Assembly: GCA_052034005.1 (NCBI GenBank)
Contig: JBPOJB010000017.1
Span: forward strand, 13,996 to 77,995
DNA length: 64,000 bases
Direction of reading: 5' to 3'
Source: JAAYDI01 sp052034005
Lineage (GTDB): Bacteria; Planctomycetota; Planctomycetia; Pirellulales; Pirellulaceae
Shown in pieces: positions 8,253-17,137 of the stretch (positions within the stretch are counted from its first letter, which is position 1; each line of letters opens with the position of its first letter). Below the pieces are notes generated by a model. That model searched no databases, was not told the origin of the DNA, and was given only the letters and a program-made list of their open reading frames with translations. The position numbers and the translations under genes are program-made.

Positions 8253-9745
8253 CTGCACTGTCTGATCGCCACGATCCGACCGCGCCGGACCGGCCGGCGG
8301 GCCGGCAGATCCCACCGGACGAGTTCCTCCGCCAGCGCGAGGGCGTGCTGCGGGCCTGGCCGACCGGCGCCGGCGTGTGCCTTGAGGAAGCGATCCAGTA
8401 CCAGCTGGCGATCCCACCGGCGAAGCGGTTTGCCGCGGTGATGCGCGACGCGATGGGGAAGCGCGCGATGCTGATCCAGCCGCGCGCGGGAGTCGCCTTG
8501 ATCGACGAGCATGTGCGGCTCTTGAAGTACCTGGAGACGGAGGGCGAGGCGGACCTCCTGCCGACGACCATCGACGCGTACACGCGGCAGAACCGGTACG
8601 CCGAAGCGGACAAGGGGATCGAGAAGTCGATCGCGGCCGGCACCTCGCTGCTCAACGGCTTCCCCGCCGTCAATCACGGCGTCGACGGTTGCCGGCGCGT
8701 CACCGAGAGCGTCCACAAGCCGGTCCAGGTCCGGCACGGGACGCCCGACGCCCGCTTGCTGGCCGAGATCACGTTGGCGGGCGGGTTCACGAGCTTCGAG
8801 GGGGGCGGCATCTCCTACAATATCCCCTACGCCAAGAATGTGCCGCTCCGCAAGTCGCTGGCCGACTGGCAGTACGTGGACCGGCTGTGCGGCTGGTACG
8901 GCGAGCAGGGCGTGTCGGTCAACCGCGAGCCGTTCGGCCCACTCACCGGCACGCTGGTGCCGCCGTGCATCAGCCATGCGATCGGCATCCTCGAGGGGAT
9001 CCTGGCGTTGGAACAGGGTGTCCGATCGCTGACGCTGGGTTACGGGCAGGGGGGCAGCGTGCCGCAGGACGTGGCGGCCCTGTTGACCTTGCGCAGTCTC
9101 GGCGCGCGGCACTTCCGCGCGGCCGGCTTCGCGGACGGCGATTACGAGCTGACGACCGTGTTCCACCAGTGGATGGGCGGGTTTCCGGAGGACGAGTCGC
9201 GTGCTTTTGCGGTCATCACCTGGGGGACCATGGTGGCCTGTCTGGGCGGCGCCGACAAGATCATCGTCAAGACGCCGCACGAGGCGATGGGCATCCCGAG
9301 CAAGGAGGCCAACGCCCAGGGCCTGCGCGCCACGCGGCAGATCACCAACATGATGGCGGACCAGGGCGGCCTGGCGACCGAGGCGGTGGCGCGGGAGGCG
9401 GCGATCATCGAGCGGGAAGTGGACTGCATCCTGGGCAAGGTCCGGGAGCTGGGCCGCGGCGAAATCGGCGAAGGCGCGGCGGCTGCGTTCGAAGCCGGCG
9501 TGCTCGACGTCCCCTTCGCGCCCTCGGTGCAATGCCGCGGCAAGTTGCTCCCGATGCGCGACAACGAGGGCTGTATCCGCATCTTCAATCCGGGCATGGT
9601 CCCGCTCGACGCCGACCTGCTCGCATGGCACCGCGAGCGGCTGCAGGAACGGGCGCGCGCCGAGCGGCGTCCCGTGTCCTTCCAGATGGTCACCGACGAC
9701 ATCTATGCCATCAGCAAAGGGCAGCTGGTGGGGAGGCCCCGATGA
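8249..9745 (+). CDS. glmE: glutamate mutase, catalytic E (epsilon) subunit
   Basis: This 498-residue TIM-barrel subunit forms the glutamate-binding half of glutamate mutase; the radical rearrangement occurs at its interface with GlmS. Characteristic stretches are 'GFPAVNHGV', 'RHGTPDARLLAEI', 'FEGGGISYNIPYAKN' and 'LGYGQGGSVPQDVAAL'. Length agrees with the clostridial enzyme (about 480-490) plus a short N-terminal extension. It overlaps glmL and the ammonia-lyase gene by four bases each, with GGAGG before the start. No key part appears to be missing, so the mutase should be functional if the cell has or imports cobalamin. Confidence 0.93.
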   Translation: MTALSDRHDPTAPDRPAGRQIPPDEFLRQREGVLRAWPTGAGVCLEEAIQYQLAIPPAKRFAAVMRDAMGKRAMLIQPRAGVALIDEHVRLLKYLETEGEADLLPTTIDAYTRQNRYAEADKGIEKSIAAGTSLLNGFPAVNHGVDGCRRVTESVHKPVQVRHGTPDARLLAEITLAGGFTSFEGGGISYNIPYAKNVPLRKSLADWQYVDRLCGWYGEQGVSVNREPFGPLTGTLVPPCISHAIGILEGILALEQGVRSLTLGYGQGGSVPQDVAALLTLRSLGARHFRAAGFADGDYELTTVFHQWMGGFPEDESRAFAVITWGTMVACLGGADKIIVKTPHEAMGIPSKEANAQGLRATRQITNMMADQGGLATEAVAREAAIIEREVDCILGKVRELGRGEIGEGAAAAFEAGVLDVPFAPSVQCRGKLLPMRDNEGCIRIFNPGMVPLDADLLAWHRERLQERARAERRPVSFQMVTDDIYAISKGQLVGRPR

Positions 9746-11004
9746 GAATCCAACAGGTCCTGTTCGCACCCGGCTCGTCGGCGTTTTTCTACGACGACCA
9801 GTCGGCCATCACGCGGGGCGCGCGTCACGACGGGTTCGTCTATGCCGCGTCGCCGGTGACCCCCGGTTTCACGGGCGTGCGGATGGCCGGCGAATCGATC
9901 TCCGTGCTGCTGGTGCTCGAAGACGGCCAGGTGGCTGTCGGGGATTGCGTGGCGGTCCAGTATTCGGGCGCCGGCGGGCGCGACGGCGTGTTCCTGGCGC
10001 AGGCCTACCTGCCGGTGCTGGAGCAACAGATCCGCCCGCGGCTCGCCGGGCGCGAGCTGGGCCCGCTGCGGCCGCTGGCGGACGAGATCTGCGGGCTGCG
10101 GGTGGACGGGCGCCTGCTGCACACGGCGATCCGTTCGGGCGTCACCCAGGCGCTGCTCGACGCGCGGGCCAAGGCCTGCCACCTGCTCCGCAGCGAGGTG
10201 ATCTGCCAGGAGTACGGCTTGCCGGTCCGGGCGGACCCGATCCCGATCTTCGGGCAGTCCGGCGACAACCGGTACGAGCAGGTCGACAAGATGATCCTCA
10301 AGCAAGTGGACGTCCTGCCGCACGGGCTGATCAACAACGTGGAGGAGAAGCTGGGCCGGGACGGCGGGAAGCTCCGGGAGTATCTCCGCTGGCTGGTCGC
10401 GCGCATTGCGCGGCTCAAGCCGCGCGACGACTACTGCCCGGTGCTGCATCTGGACGTCTATGGCACCGTGGGGCAGATCTTCGACAACCAGCCGCGGCGC
10501 GTGGCGGACTACCTGGCCCGTCTGGAAGCGGACGCCGGGCCGCACGCCTTGTATGTGGAAGGCCCGGTGGACATGGGCGGCCGGTCTGCGCAGATCGAGA
10601 CGCTCCGCGAGATCCGGGAGTGTCTCGAGCGGTCGGGGTCCGCCGTGCGCACTGTGGCGGACGAATGGTGCAACACGTACGAGGACGTGGTGGCGTTCAC
10701 CGACGCGGCGGCCTGCCACATGGTGCAGATCAAGACGCCCGACCTGGGCGGCGTTCAAGAGATCGTCCAGAGCGTGCTGTACTGCCGGGCGCACGGTATG
10801 GAGGCCTACCAGGGCGGCACGTGTAACGAGACCGACCTGTCGGCCCGGTGCTGTGTGCACCTGGCGATGGCGACGCGCCCGGCCCGGATGCTGGCCAAGC
10901 CGGGCATGGGGTTCGACGAGGGTTTCATGATTGTCAGGAACGAGATGCAGCGGATCGGCGCCGTCCTGGCGTACCGCGCGGGAGGACCCCATGGCGCTGC
11001 CTGA
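9742..11004 (+). CDS. mal: methylaspartate ammonia-lyase
   Basis: This 420-residue enolase-superfamily enzyme removes ammonia from 3-methylaspartate to give mesaconate. The known residues fall at the same numbers as in the clostridial enzyme: the bases His194 (LPHGLINN) and Lys331 (QIKTPDLGG), and the magnesium ligands Asp238 (LHLDVYG), Glu273 (YVEGP) and Asp307 (VADEW). All are intact, so an active lyase is expected. The start overlaps the glmE stop (ATGA) with GGGGAGG upstream. The 3' end overlaps the next gene by 14 bp. It is step two of the glutamate-mutase route. Confidence 0.95.
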   Translation: MRIQQVLFAPGSSAFFYDDQSAITRGARHDGFVYAASPVTPGFTGVRMAGESISVLLVLEDGQVAVGDCVAVQYSGAGGRDGVFLAQAYLPVLEQQIRPRLAGRELGPLRPLADEICGLRVDGRLLHTAIRSGVTQALLDARAKACHLLRSEVICQEYGLPVRADPIPIFGQSGDNRYEQVDKMILKQVDVLPHGLINNVEEKLGRDGGKLREYLRWLVARIARLKPRDDYCPVLHLDVYGTVGQIFDNQPRRVADYLARLEADAGPHALYVEGPVDMGGRSAQIETLREIRECLERSGSAVRTVADEWCNTYEDVVAFTDAAACHMVQIKTPDLGGVQEIVQSVLYCRAHGMEAYQGGTCNETDLSARCCVHLAMATRPARMLAKPGMGFDEGFMIVRNEMQRIGAVLAYRAGGPHGAA

Positions 11005-12367
11005 GCTGCGCGTGCTGTCACCGACCGGGATCCTGGGCTACGGCTTCCCGGCCGATTCGTTCCGCCGGGGCGTGGCGCGGCGTCCGCACCTGATTGCGTG
11101 CGACGCCGGCTCGACCGACCCGGGCCCGTATTATCTGGGCAGCGGCCGGTCGTTCACGGACCGTGCGCTGGTGAAACGCGACTTGCAGTTCATCCTGGTG
11201 GAGGGTTTGCGGATCGGCGCGCAGATCGTCGTCGGCTCGGCCGGCGGCGCCGGCGCGGCGCCGCACCTGGCATGGTGCCGGGCGATTGTCGAGGAGATCG
11301 CGCGTGAGGAGTCGCTGTCGTTCCGTCTGGGAGTCATCCACTCGGACGTGGACAAGCAGCGGCTCAAGCAGGCCTGGCGGGCGGGACGGACACGGCCCTT
11401 GGCCTTCGTGCCGGAGTTGACCGAGGAGGCGATCGACGCCTCCACGCACCTGGTGGCCCAGATCGGCCACGAACCGATCGTGCGCGCGATCGAGGCGGGC
11501 TGTCAGGTCGTGCTGGTCGGCCGCTGCTACGACCCTGCCAACTTCGCGGCGCTGCCGATCCTGCGCGGATACGACGAGGCGTTGGCGCTGCACATGGGCA
11601 AGATCCTGGAGTGCGGCGCGATCGCCGCCACGCCCGGCAGCGGCGCGGATTGCGTGCTGGGCACGCTGATGGCCGACGCCTTCGTCCTGGAGGCGCTCAA
11701 TCCACAACGCCGATTCACCCGCGAGTCGACGGCCGCGCACTCGCTGTACGAGAAGTCGGACCCCTACCACCTGCCGGGGCCGGGCGGCGTGATCCACCTG
11801 GACCGCTGCCGCTTCACGGAGCTGGACGGCGGCCGGGTGGAGGTGCGCGGGAGCCGGCACGAGCGGACGGCGCCGTACTGGGTCAAGGTGGAGGGTGCGC
11901 GGCGGACCGGCTGCCGCGCGATCAGCATTGCGGGCGTGCGCGACCCGACCTTCATCGCCCACTGCGAGGAGATCCTGCGGGCGGTGCGGGGCCAGGTGGC
12001 CGAGATGACGGCGGGACAGCGTCCCGGCGCGCTGTACTTCCACGTCTACGGACGCGATGGCGTGATGGGCCCGGCCGAGCCCGTGCGGCGGACGGCTTCG
12101 CACGAGCTGGGCATCGTGATCGAAGCCGTGGCCGCCACGCAACCGGAGGCGGACAGTCTGGTCAGCCTCACCCGGTCCACGCTGCTCCACTACGGGTACC
12201 CGGGCCGGGTCTCCACCGCCGGGAATCTGGCGTTTCCCTTCTCGCCGTCGGATCTGGCGGCGGGAGATGTCTACGAGTTCTCCGTCTACCATCTCATGCA
12301 GCAGGAATCGCCGGACGACTATCCATGCCAGATCCAGGTCTTCAGCGATGGGAGAGTCGTGTCATGA
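10991..12367 (+). CDS. AtuA-like protein (DUF1446), possible hydratase/lyase partner
   Basis: This 458-residue protein belongs to the acyclic terpene utilisation AtuA (DUF1446) family, recognisable by 'LIACDAGSTDPGPYYLG', 'IVVGSAGGAGAAPHL', 'VVLVGRCYDPANFAALP', 'ILECGAIAATPGSGADC' and 'HVYGRDGVMGP'. The family's reaction is not established to my knowledge; members are linked to acid and terpene breakdown. The start at 10991 has GGAGG five bases upstream, inside the mal gene. It is followed with a four-base overlap by DUF4387, a domain that often accompanies or is fused to AtuA. Because mesaconate is made just upstream and no mesaconase gene is present, a role in handling mesaconate or its product is an attractive inference. 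Confidence 0.82.
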   Translation: MALPELRVLSPTGILGYGFPADSFRRGVARRPHLIACDAGSTDPGPYYLGSGRSFTDRALVKRDLQFILVEGLRIGAQIVVGSAGGAGAAPHLAWCRAIVEEIAREESLSFRLGVIHSDVDKQRLKQAWRAGRTRPLAFVPELTEEAIDASTHLVAQIGHEPIVRAIEAGCQVVLVGRCYDPANFAALPILRGYDEALALHMGKILECGAIAATPGSGADCVLGTLMADAFVLEALNPQRRFTRESTAAHSLYEKSDPYHLPGPGGVIHLDRCRFTELDGGRVEVRGSRHERTAPYWVKVEGARRTGCRAISIAGVRDPTFIAHCEEILRAVRGQVAEMTAGQRPGALYFHVYGRDGVMGPAEPVRRTASHELGIVIEAVAATQPEADSLVSLTRSTLLHYGYPGRVSTAGNLAFPFSPSDLAAGDVYEFSVYHLMQQESPDDYPCQIQVFSDGRVVS

Positions 12368-12681
12368 GTGTCCGCCTCACGGACGCCGCGCGGGTCATCC
12401 GCTCGAAGAACTCCGGGCCGTTCGAATTGACCCTGGACATCCTGTTCCGGGACCGGCGCTGTTTCGATCTTGCGCGCCGCTGTGGGACCATCGACCGCCC
12501 GCTGATCGCGCGCCTGTACAACGTGCCGGTCGACGACGTCTCGAACGTGGTCTACTTCGAGCCGTCTTATGCCCTGAAGATCACGCTGCGCCGCCGCGTC
12601 GTCTCCGGCGCGCCGGGCGACAGTGACATCTATGGCGCTCAACAGCACGCGCCGTTGTTGGACATCGAATTCCCCGACTGA
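12364..12681 (+). CDS. DUF4387 family protein, AtuA partner
   Basis: This is a 105-residue protein with the DUF4387 pattern: 'AARVIRSKNSGPFELTLDILF', 'YNVPVDDV', 'VVYFEPSYALKITLRR' and 'GDSDIYGAQQHAPLL'. In other genomes this domain lies next to, or fused to the C-terminus of, AtuA-family proteins, which suggests a two-subunit enzyme. The ATG overlaps the AtuA stop, with GGGAGAG upstream, so the two are probably made in equal amounts. Function is unknown. Confidence 0.85.
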   Translation: MSVRLTDAARVIRSKNSGPFELTLDILFRDRRCFDLARRCGTIDRPLIARLYNVPVDDVSNVVYFEPSYALKITLRRRVVSGAPGDSDIYGAQQHAPLLDIEFPD

Positions 12682-12703
12682 ACGTTGGCCGAGGCATGCA
12701 CCG

Positions 12704-13675
12704 ATGGACGATCAGGCCCCCCAGCTCGACCCGGTATCCCGCTCGAACAAGGTCGTGCACTACTACGAGACGCTGATCTTCGCCGCCTATTATGCGCCGC
12801 GCGGGCGGCAGCGGCTGTACATGGTCGCCAGCGAACTGGCCCAGCGCTACCTCTACCCGACCGATCTGATCGTCGGCATCATCGGCGCGGAAGGCTCCGG
12901 GAAGTCGACCTTGATCAAGGGCCTGTTCCCCGGCCTGGAGTTGACCAACGACGACGACGGGGTCAACCTGCAGCCCGCGCCGCTGTTCAACTTCGTGCCG
13001 GGCGACTTCTTCGCGCCGCACACCTTCCACATCGACATCCGCTATGAACTGGCCTTCCGGCAGCGGTACACGATCGTGGAGGCCATCACGAACGCCGTGT
13101 CGAACGGCCGGCGGGTGGTGATTGAGCACTTCGACTTGATCTACGACGCGCTGGGCTACAATGCCCAGATCATCTTCGGCATCGGCGAGGAGATCATGGT
13201 GGCCCGGCCCAGCGTGTTCGGGCCGTTCCCGGCCGCGATCAAGGCGGTGGCCCAGAAGACCATCCAGTACCGCCGCATGGCGCACTCGGCCGAGGATATC
13301 ACCGGTTTCGTGCTGCAACGCGATTACAACGTCCGCATGCCCGTCCACCACTCGGACGTCAAGCACGGGTTCGTCATCAATTTCCCCGTCAAGCCGGACA
13401 TCGACCTCGCGGAACTCGAAGCCAAAGTGCACGACATCATCCGGCAGGACCTGCCCATCACGGTGGCCGGCAACAACGGCATCGCCATGGGCGACCACAC
13501 GCTGCCCTGTACCGGCCAGCGGATTCACGTACGGCGCACCGGCGAGATCCAGAATTTCCGACTCGTGCGCCGGTTCAGCTACCACCCGATCTTCCAGGAG
13601 TACATGCTCATCGGCATCGTCGGCCCGCGCGAACCGGTGGGTTACGAAGAGATCGTCCATGTCGTGGACGGCTGA
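12704..13675 (+). CDS. P-loop nucleotide kinase with AlaRS second-additional-type domain
   Basis: The 323-residue protein begins with a P-loop NTPase of the uridine-kinase type: Walker A GAEGSGKST at residues 61-69 and 'GRRVVIEHFD' as a probable second motif. The C-terminal third resembles the alanyl/threonyl-tRNA synthetase second additional domain (tRNA_SAD): 'CTGQRIHVRRTGEI' at about residues 268-281 mirrors the Cys...HV..TGEI zinc/editing motif of AlaRS and AlaX. Such a kinase-SAD arrangement next to glutamate mutase genes suggests a role in sensing or modifying an amino acid of the pathway, but no reaction is known to me. The gene starts 22 bp after the DUF4387 gene with GAGG upstream and is the last of the operon. 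Confidence 0.75.
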   Translation: MDDQAPQLDPVSRSNKVVHYYETLIFAAYYAPRGRQRLYMVASELAQRYLYPTDLIVGIIGAEGSGKSTLIKGLFPGLELTNDDDGVNLQPAPLFNFVPGDFFAPHTFHIDIRYELAFRQRYTIVEAITNAVSNGRRVVIEHFDLIYDALGYNAQIIFGIGEEIMVARPSVFGPFPAAIKAVAQKTIQYRRMAHSAEDITGFVLQRDYNVRMPVHHSDVKHGFVINFPVKPDIDLAELEAKVHDIIRQDLPITVAGNNGIAMGDHTLPCTGQRIHVRRTGEIQNFRLVRRFSYHPIFQEYMLIGIVGPREPVGYEEIVHVVDG

Positions 13676-13724
13676 TTGCGCGGATGGGAAGGACCGGGCC
13701 GGGCGCGCGCGCCGTGCATCCCCG

Positions 13725-16700
13725 TCAGCTCGTCCGCTTCTTTCGGATGCGGGTGGTGAACCAGCGGATCACGTAGTAGAAGATGGGCGTGAAGAAGATG
13801 CCGAAGACCGTCACGCCGACCATGCCGCTGAACACGGCGACGCCGAGCGTGTAACGCATTTCGGCCCCTGCGCCCGTGGCCAGCACGAGCGGCACCACGC
13901 CCAGGATGAAGGCCAGGGAGGTCATCAGGATCGGCCGCAGCCGCAGCCGGCAGGCTTCCACGACCGCCTCGAAACGCGGCCTGCCGGCGTCCTCCAGCTG
14001 CTTGGCGAACTCGACGATCAGGATCGCGTTCTTGGCCGCCAGGCCGATCAGCACGAGCAGGCCGATCTGGACGAAGATGTTCACGTCGAGCCGGGCCAGG
14101 AAGACGCCGATCAGCGCGGCCAGCAGGCACATCGGCACGATCAGGATGATGGACAGGGGCAGCGACCAGCTCTCGTACTGGAACGAGAGCACGAGGAACA
14201 CCAGCAGCACGCCCAACGGGAACGCCAGCTTGGTGATAGGGTCCTGGGACGCGGTCAGCTGCTGGAGCGCCAGCTCCGTCCACACGAAGTCCATCGTATC
14301 GGGGAGTTCGGCGTGGCCGATGGCCTCCATCATGGCGATCGCGTCGCCCGAACTCACGCCCGGCGCCGCTATGCCGTTGAGTTCCGCGGACGGGAACTGC
14401 AGGTAGCGGTTGACGATCGACGGGCCGCTCGTGTGGACGACCTTGACGAGCGTTTGCAACGGCACGATGTGGCCCGCCCCGTTACGGACCTCCAGGTTGC
14501 CGATATCCTCGACCCGGGCCCGGTACTTCGGATCGGCCTGGATGTTCACCTGCCAGCTGCGATTCTGGAAGGAGAAGTCGTTGACGTAGGCCGAGCCGAG
14601 GTAGGCCTGCAGGGCGGCATGGATTTCGTCGAGCGAGACGTTCTGCGACTTGGCCTTCTCGCGGTCGATCTCCACATACAGCTGGGGCTGGGCCACGCTG
14701 AATGTGGAGAACGCGCCGACGAGCCCCGGCGCGGTCCGCGTCTGCTCGGCGAAATGCTGCACGGCGCCCTGCAGCGCCCGCAGGCCGGCGCCGCGCACGT
14801 CGCGCACCTGCAGTTTGAACCCGCCCGTGCTCCCCAGCCCTTCGACCGGCGGCGCGCCGAACACGGCGAGCTGCGCTTGCCGATAATCCTCGAACAACGC
14901 GCGCAGCCGGGCCATGATTGCCCGCGCGCTCTGCTGGGGCTGCCCTCCACGCGCCTCGAACGGGTCCAGGATCACGAACAGGCCGCCCACGTTCGAGATG
15001 CTCGAGCCGAGGACGGGCGAGTACCCGGCCAGGTCGATCGTGTGCGCGACGCCGTCCACTTTCCGGACCGCCGCGCTGAGGTCCCTGATCAACTGGTCGG
15101 TGCGCGCCAGGCTGGACCCTTCGGGCAGCTGTGCATTGACGACCAGGTAGCCCTTGTCCTGCTCGGGTATGAACCCGGTCGGGGCTCGGCGGAACCCGGC
15201 GAAGGTCAGGAACATGAGCCCGCCGTAGACGATCAGCCCGATCACGCAGGTCCGCAGCAGCACGCCGACGGCCGCGCAATAGCCCCGCGTGGCGGCGTCA
15301 AATGCCCGATTGAAGCCGGCGAAGAACGCGCCGAACAGGAAGTTGACGGGCCGGCCGGCGAACCAGCCGACCCCAAGCCCGGCCGCGAACAGCGTGACGC
15401 GCAGCCAGAGCGGCGCGGCGCCAGCGCCGCCCTCCACCGCCGCATGGTGCGCCATCCCCAGCCACTGCGCGGCGACGCCCGCCAGGAAGAGGTACGCGAT
15501 CAGCCCGCCGATCACGGCGATGCCCAGCCGCGGCAGCGCCTCGCGAGAGGCCTGGTCCCGCGCCCCCTGCGCGTGCGGCTTGAGCAACAGCGCGGCGAGC
15601 GCCGGGCTGAGGGTGAGCGAATTGAACGCGGAGATGACGGTGGATGCCGCGATCGTCAACGCGAACTGCCGGTAGAACTGGCCGCTGATGCCCGCCATCG
15701 CCGCCGTCGGGACGAACACGGCGCAGAGCACAAGGGCGATGGCGATCACCGGCCCGGTCACTTCATCCATGGCCCGGCGGCTCGCCTCGCGCGGCGACAG
15801 CCCGGTCGCCATCAACCGCTCGACGTTCTCCACCACCACGATCGCGTCGTCCACCACGATGCCGATCGCCAGCACCAGCCCGAACAGCGAGAGGTTGTTG
15901 AGCGAGAAGCCGAACAGCCACATGCAGGCCAGCGTGCCGATGAGCGAGACGGGCACGGCGACCATCGGGATGATCGTGGCCCGCCAGTTCTGCAGGAACA
16001 GGAGCACGACGAGGAACACGAGGACGAACGCCTCGATCAGCGTGTGGTAAACGCTCGTGATCGACTCGGCGACGAACATCGTCGTGTCATATTCGATCCG
16101 GTATTCGATCCCGGTCGGGAACTTCGCCTGGAGTTCCGTCATTTTCTGGCGGACGAGCCGGGCCGTATCGAGTGCGTTGGACGCCGGCAACTGGAACACG
16201 GCCAGCGTGACAGCCGGCTGGCCGTCCAGGTAGCTGTTCACATCGTAGCTCCTGGCCCCCAGCTCGACCCCCTTGTCCGTCGCATGCCCTTCCGCGTCGT
16301 ACTGAGCCCGGCGCGCGACGTCGCGCAGGCGGACGATCTGGCCCCGCTTGCCGCGCTTGACGATGATCTCCTCGAACTGCTCCTCGCTGGTCAAACGGCC
16401 CTGCACGGTGATCGGCAGCTGGAAGGGCACCTGGGCCTCCGGCCACAGCGGCGGCTGGCCGATGCGCCCGGCGGCGACCTGGACATTCTGTTCCCGGATC
16501 GCCCGGATCACGTCGGTGACGGTCATCCCCAGGGAAGCCAGTTTGTTCGGATCGAGCCAGACCCGCATGCTGTAGTCGCGGGGGCCGAGGAACGCCACGT
16601 CGCCGACGCCCCGGAGTCGCGCGAGTTCGTCCTTGACGTTGAGGAACGCGTAGTTGCTCAGCTCCAGCTGCGTGACGCTCGGGTCGGTGGCGATCAGATT

Positions 16701-17123
16701 GACGCACACCAGGATGCTGGGCGATTTCTTCTTCGTGATGACGCCGATCCGCTTGACTTCCTCGGGCAGCTTCGCTTCCGCCACCGACACCCGGTTCTTC
16801 ACCATCACCTGGGCCATGTCGATGTCCGTCCCCAGCTCGAACGTGACGTCCAGGCTCATCTGGCCGTCGTTCGTGCACTTGGACGACATGTACAACATCC
16901 CCTCCACGCCGTTGACCTCCGCCTCGATCGGCGTGGCCACCGTCTCGGCCACCGTCACGGCGTTCGCCCCAGGGTATGCGGCGGTTACCGAGACGGTTGG
17001 CGGCGTCACTTCCGGATACTGGGCGATCGGCAGCTTCAGCACGGCCACCGCGCCGAACACGACGATGATGATCGACAGCACGGAGGCGGCAATGGGACGG
17101 TCGATGAAGAAGCGGGATATCAT
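13725..17123 (-). CDS. RND efflux pump inner-membrane transporter, HAE1 type
   Basis: This 1132-residue protein is a hydrophobe/amphiphile RND pump of the AcrB/MexB kind. It has the N-terminal TM ('MISRFFIDRPIAASVLSII'), porter domains, and the TM4 proton-relay aspartates in 'IGIVVDDAIVVVENVER'. It is about 90 residues longer than AcrB; the extra length lies around residues 530-620, where a stretch with two additional hydrophobic segments is inserted between the two homologous halves. I chose the ATG at 17123 because it starts the family N-terminus. It sits 14 bp after the adaptor gene and is surely co-transcribed with it. No TolC-like channel gene is present here. Substrate is unknown. Confidence 0.9.
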   Translation of the reverse strand: MISRFFIDRPIAASVLSIIIVVFGAVAVLKLPIAQYPEVTPPTVSVTAAYPGANAVTVAETVATPIEAEVNGVEGMLYMSSKCTNDGQMSLDVTFELGTDIDMAQVMVKNRVSVAEAKLPEEVKRIGVITKKKSPSILVCVNLIATDPSVTQLELSNYAFLNVKDELARLRGVGDVAFLGPRDYSMRVWLDPNKLASLGMTVTDVIRAIREQNVQVAAGRIGQPPLWPEAQVPFQLPITVQGRLTSEEQFEEIIVKRGKRGQIVRLRDVARRAQYDAEGHATDKGVELGARSYDVNSYLDGQPAVTLAVFQLPASNALDTARLVRQKMTELQAKFPTGIEYRIEYDTTMFVAESITSVYHTLIEAFVLVFLVVLLFLQNWRATIIPMVAVPVSLIGTLACMWLFGFSLNNLSLFGLVLAIGIVVDDAIVVVENVERLMATGLSPREASRRAMDEVTGPVIAIALVLCAVFVPTAAMAGISGQFYRQFALTIAASTVISAFNSLTLSPALAALLLKPHAQGARDQASREALPRLGIAVIGGLIAYLFLAGVAAQWLGMAHHAAVEGGAGAAPLWLRVTLFAAGLGVGWFAGRPVNFLFGAFFAGFNRAFDAATRGYCAAVGVLLRTCVIGLIVYGGLMFLTFAGFRRAPTGFIPEQDKGYLVVNAQLPEGSSLARTDQLIRDLSAAVRKVDGVAHTIDLAGYSPVLGSSISNVGGLFVILDPFEARGGQPQQSARAIMARLRALFEDYRQAQLAVFGAPPVEGLGSTGGFKLQVRDVRGAGLRALQGAVQHFAEQTRTAPGLVGAFSTFSVAQPQLYVEIDREKAKSQNVSLDEIHAALQAYLGSAYVNDFSFQNRSWQVNIQADPKYRARVEDIGNLEVRNGAGHIVPLQTLVKVVHTSGPSIVNRYLQFPSAELNGIAAPGVSSGDAIAMMEAIGHAELPDTMDFVWTELALQQLTASQDPITKLAFPLGVLLVFLVLSFQYESWSLPLSIILIVPMCLLAALIGVFLARLDVNIFVQIGLLVLIGLAAKNAILIVEFAKQLEDAGRPRFEAVVEACRLRLRPILMTSLAFILGVVPLVLATGAGAEMRYTLGVAVFSGMVGVTVFGIFFTPIFYYVIRWFTTRIRKKRTS

Positions 17124-17137
17124 GCTGGATCCTCTTC

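Noticed and set aside
13676..13724. Terminator between the convergent operons
   Set aside because: GC-rich inverted stretches are present, but there is no T-run in either direction, so I cannot call one.
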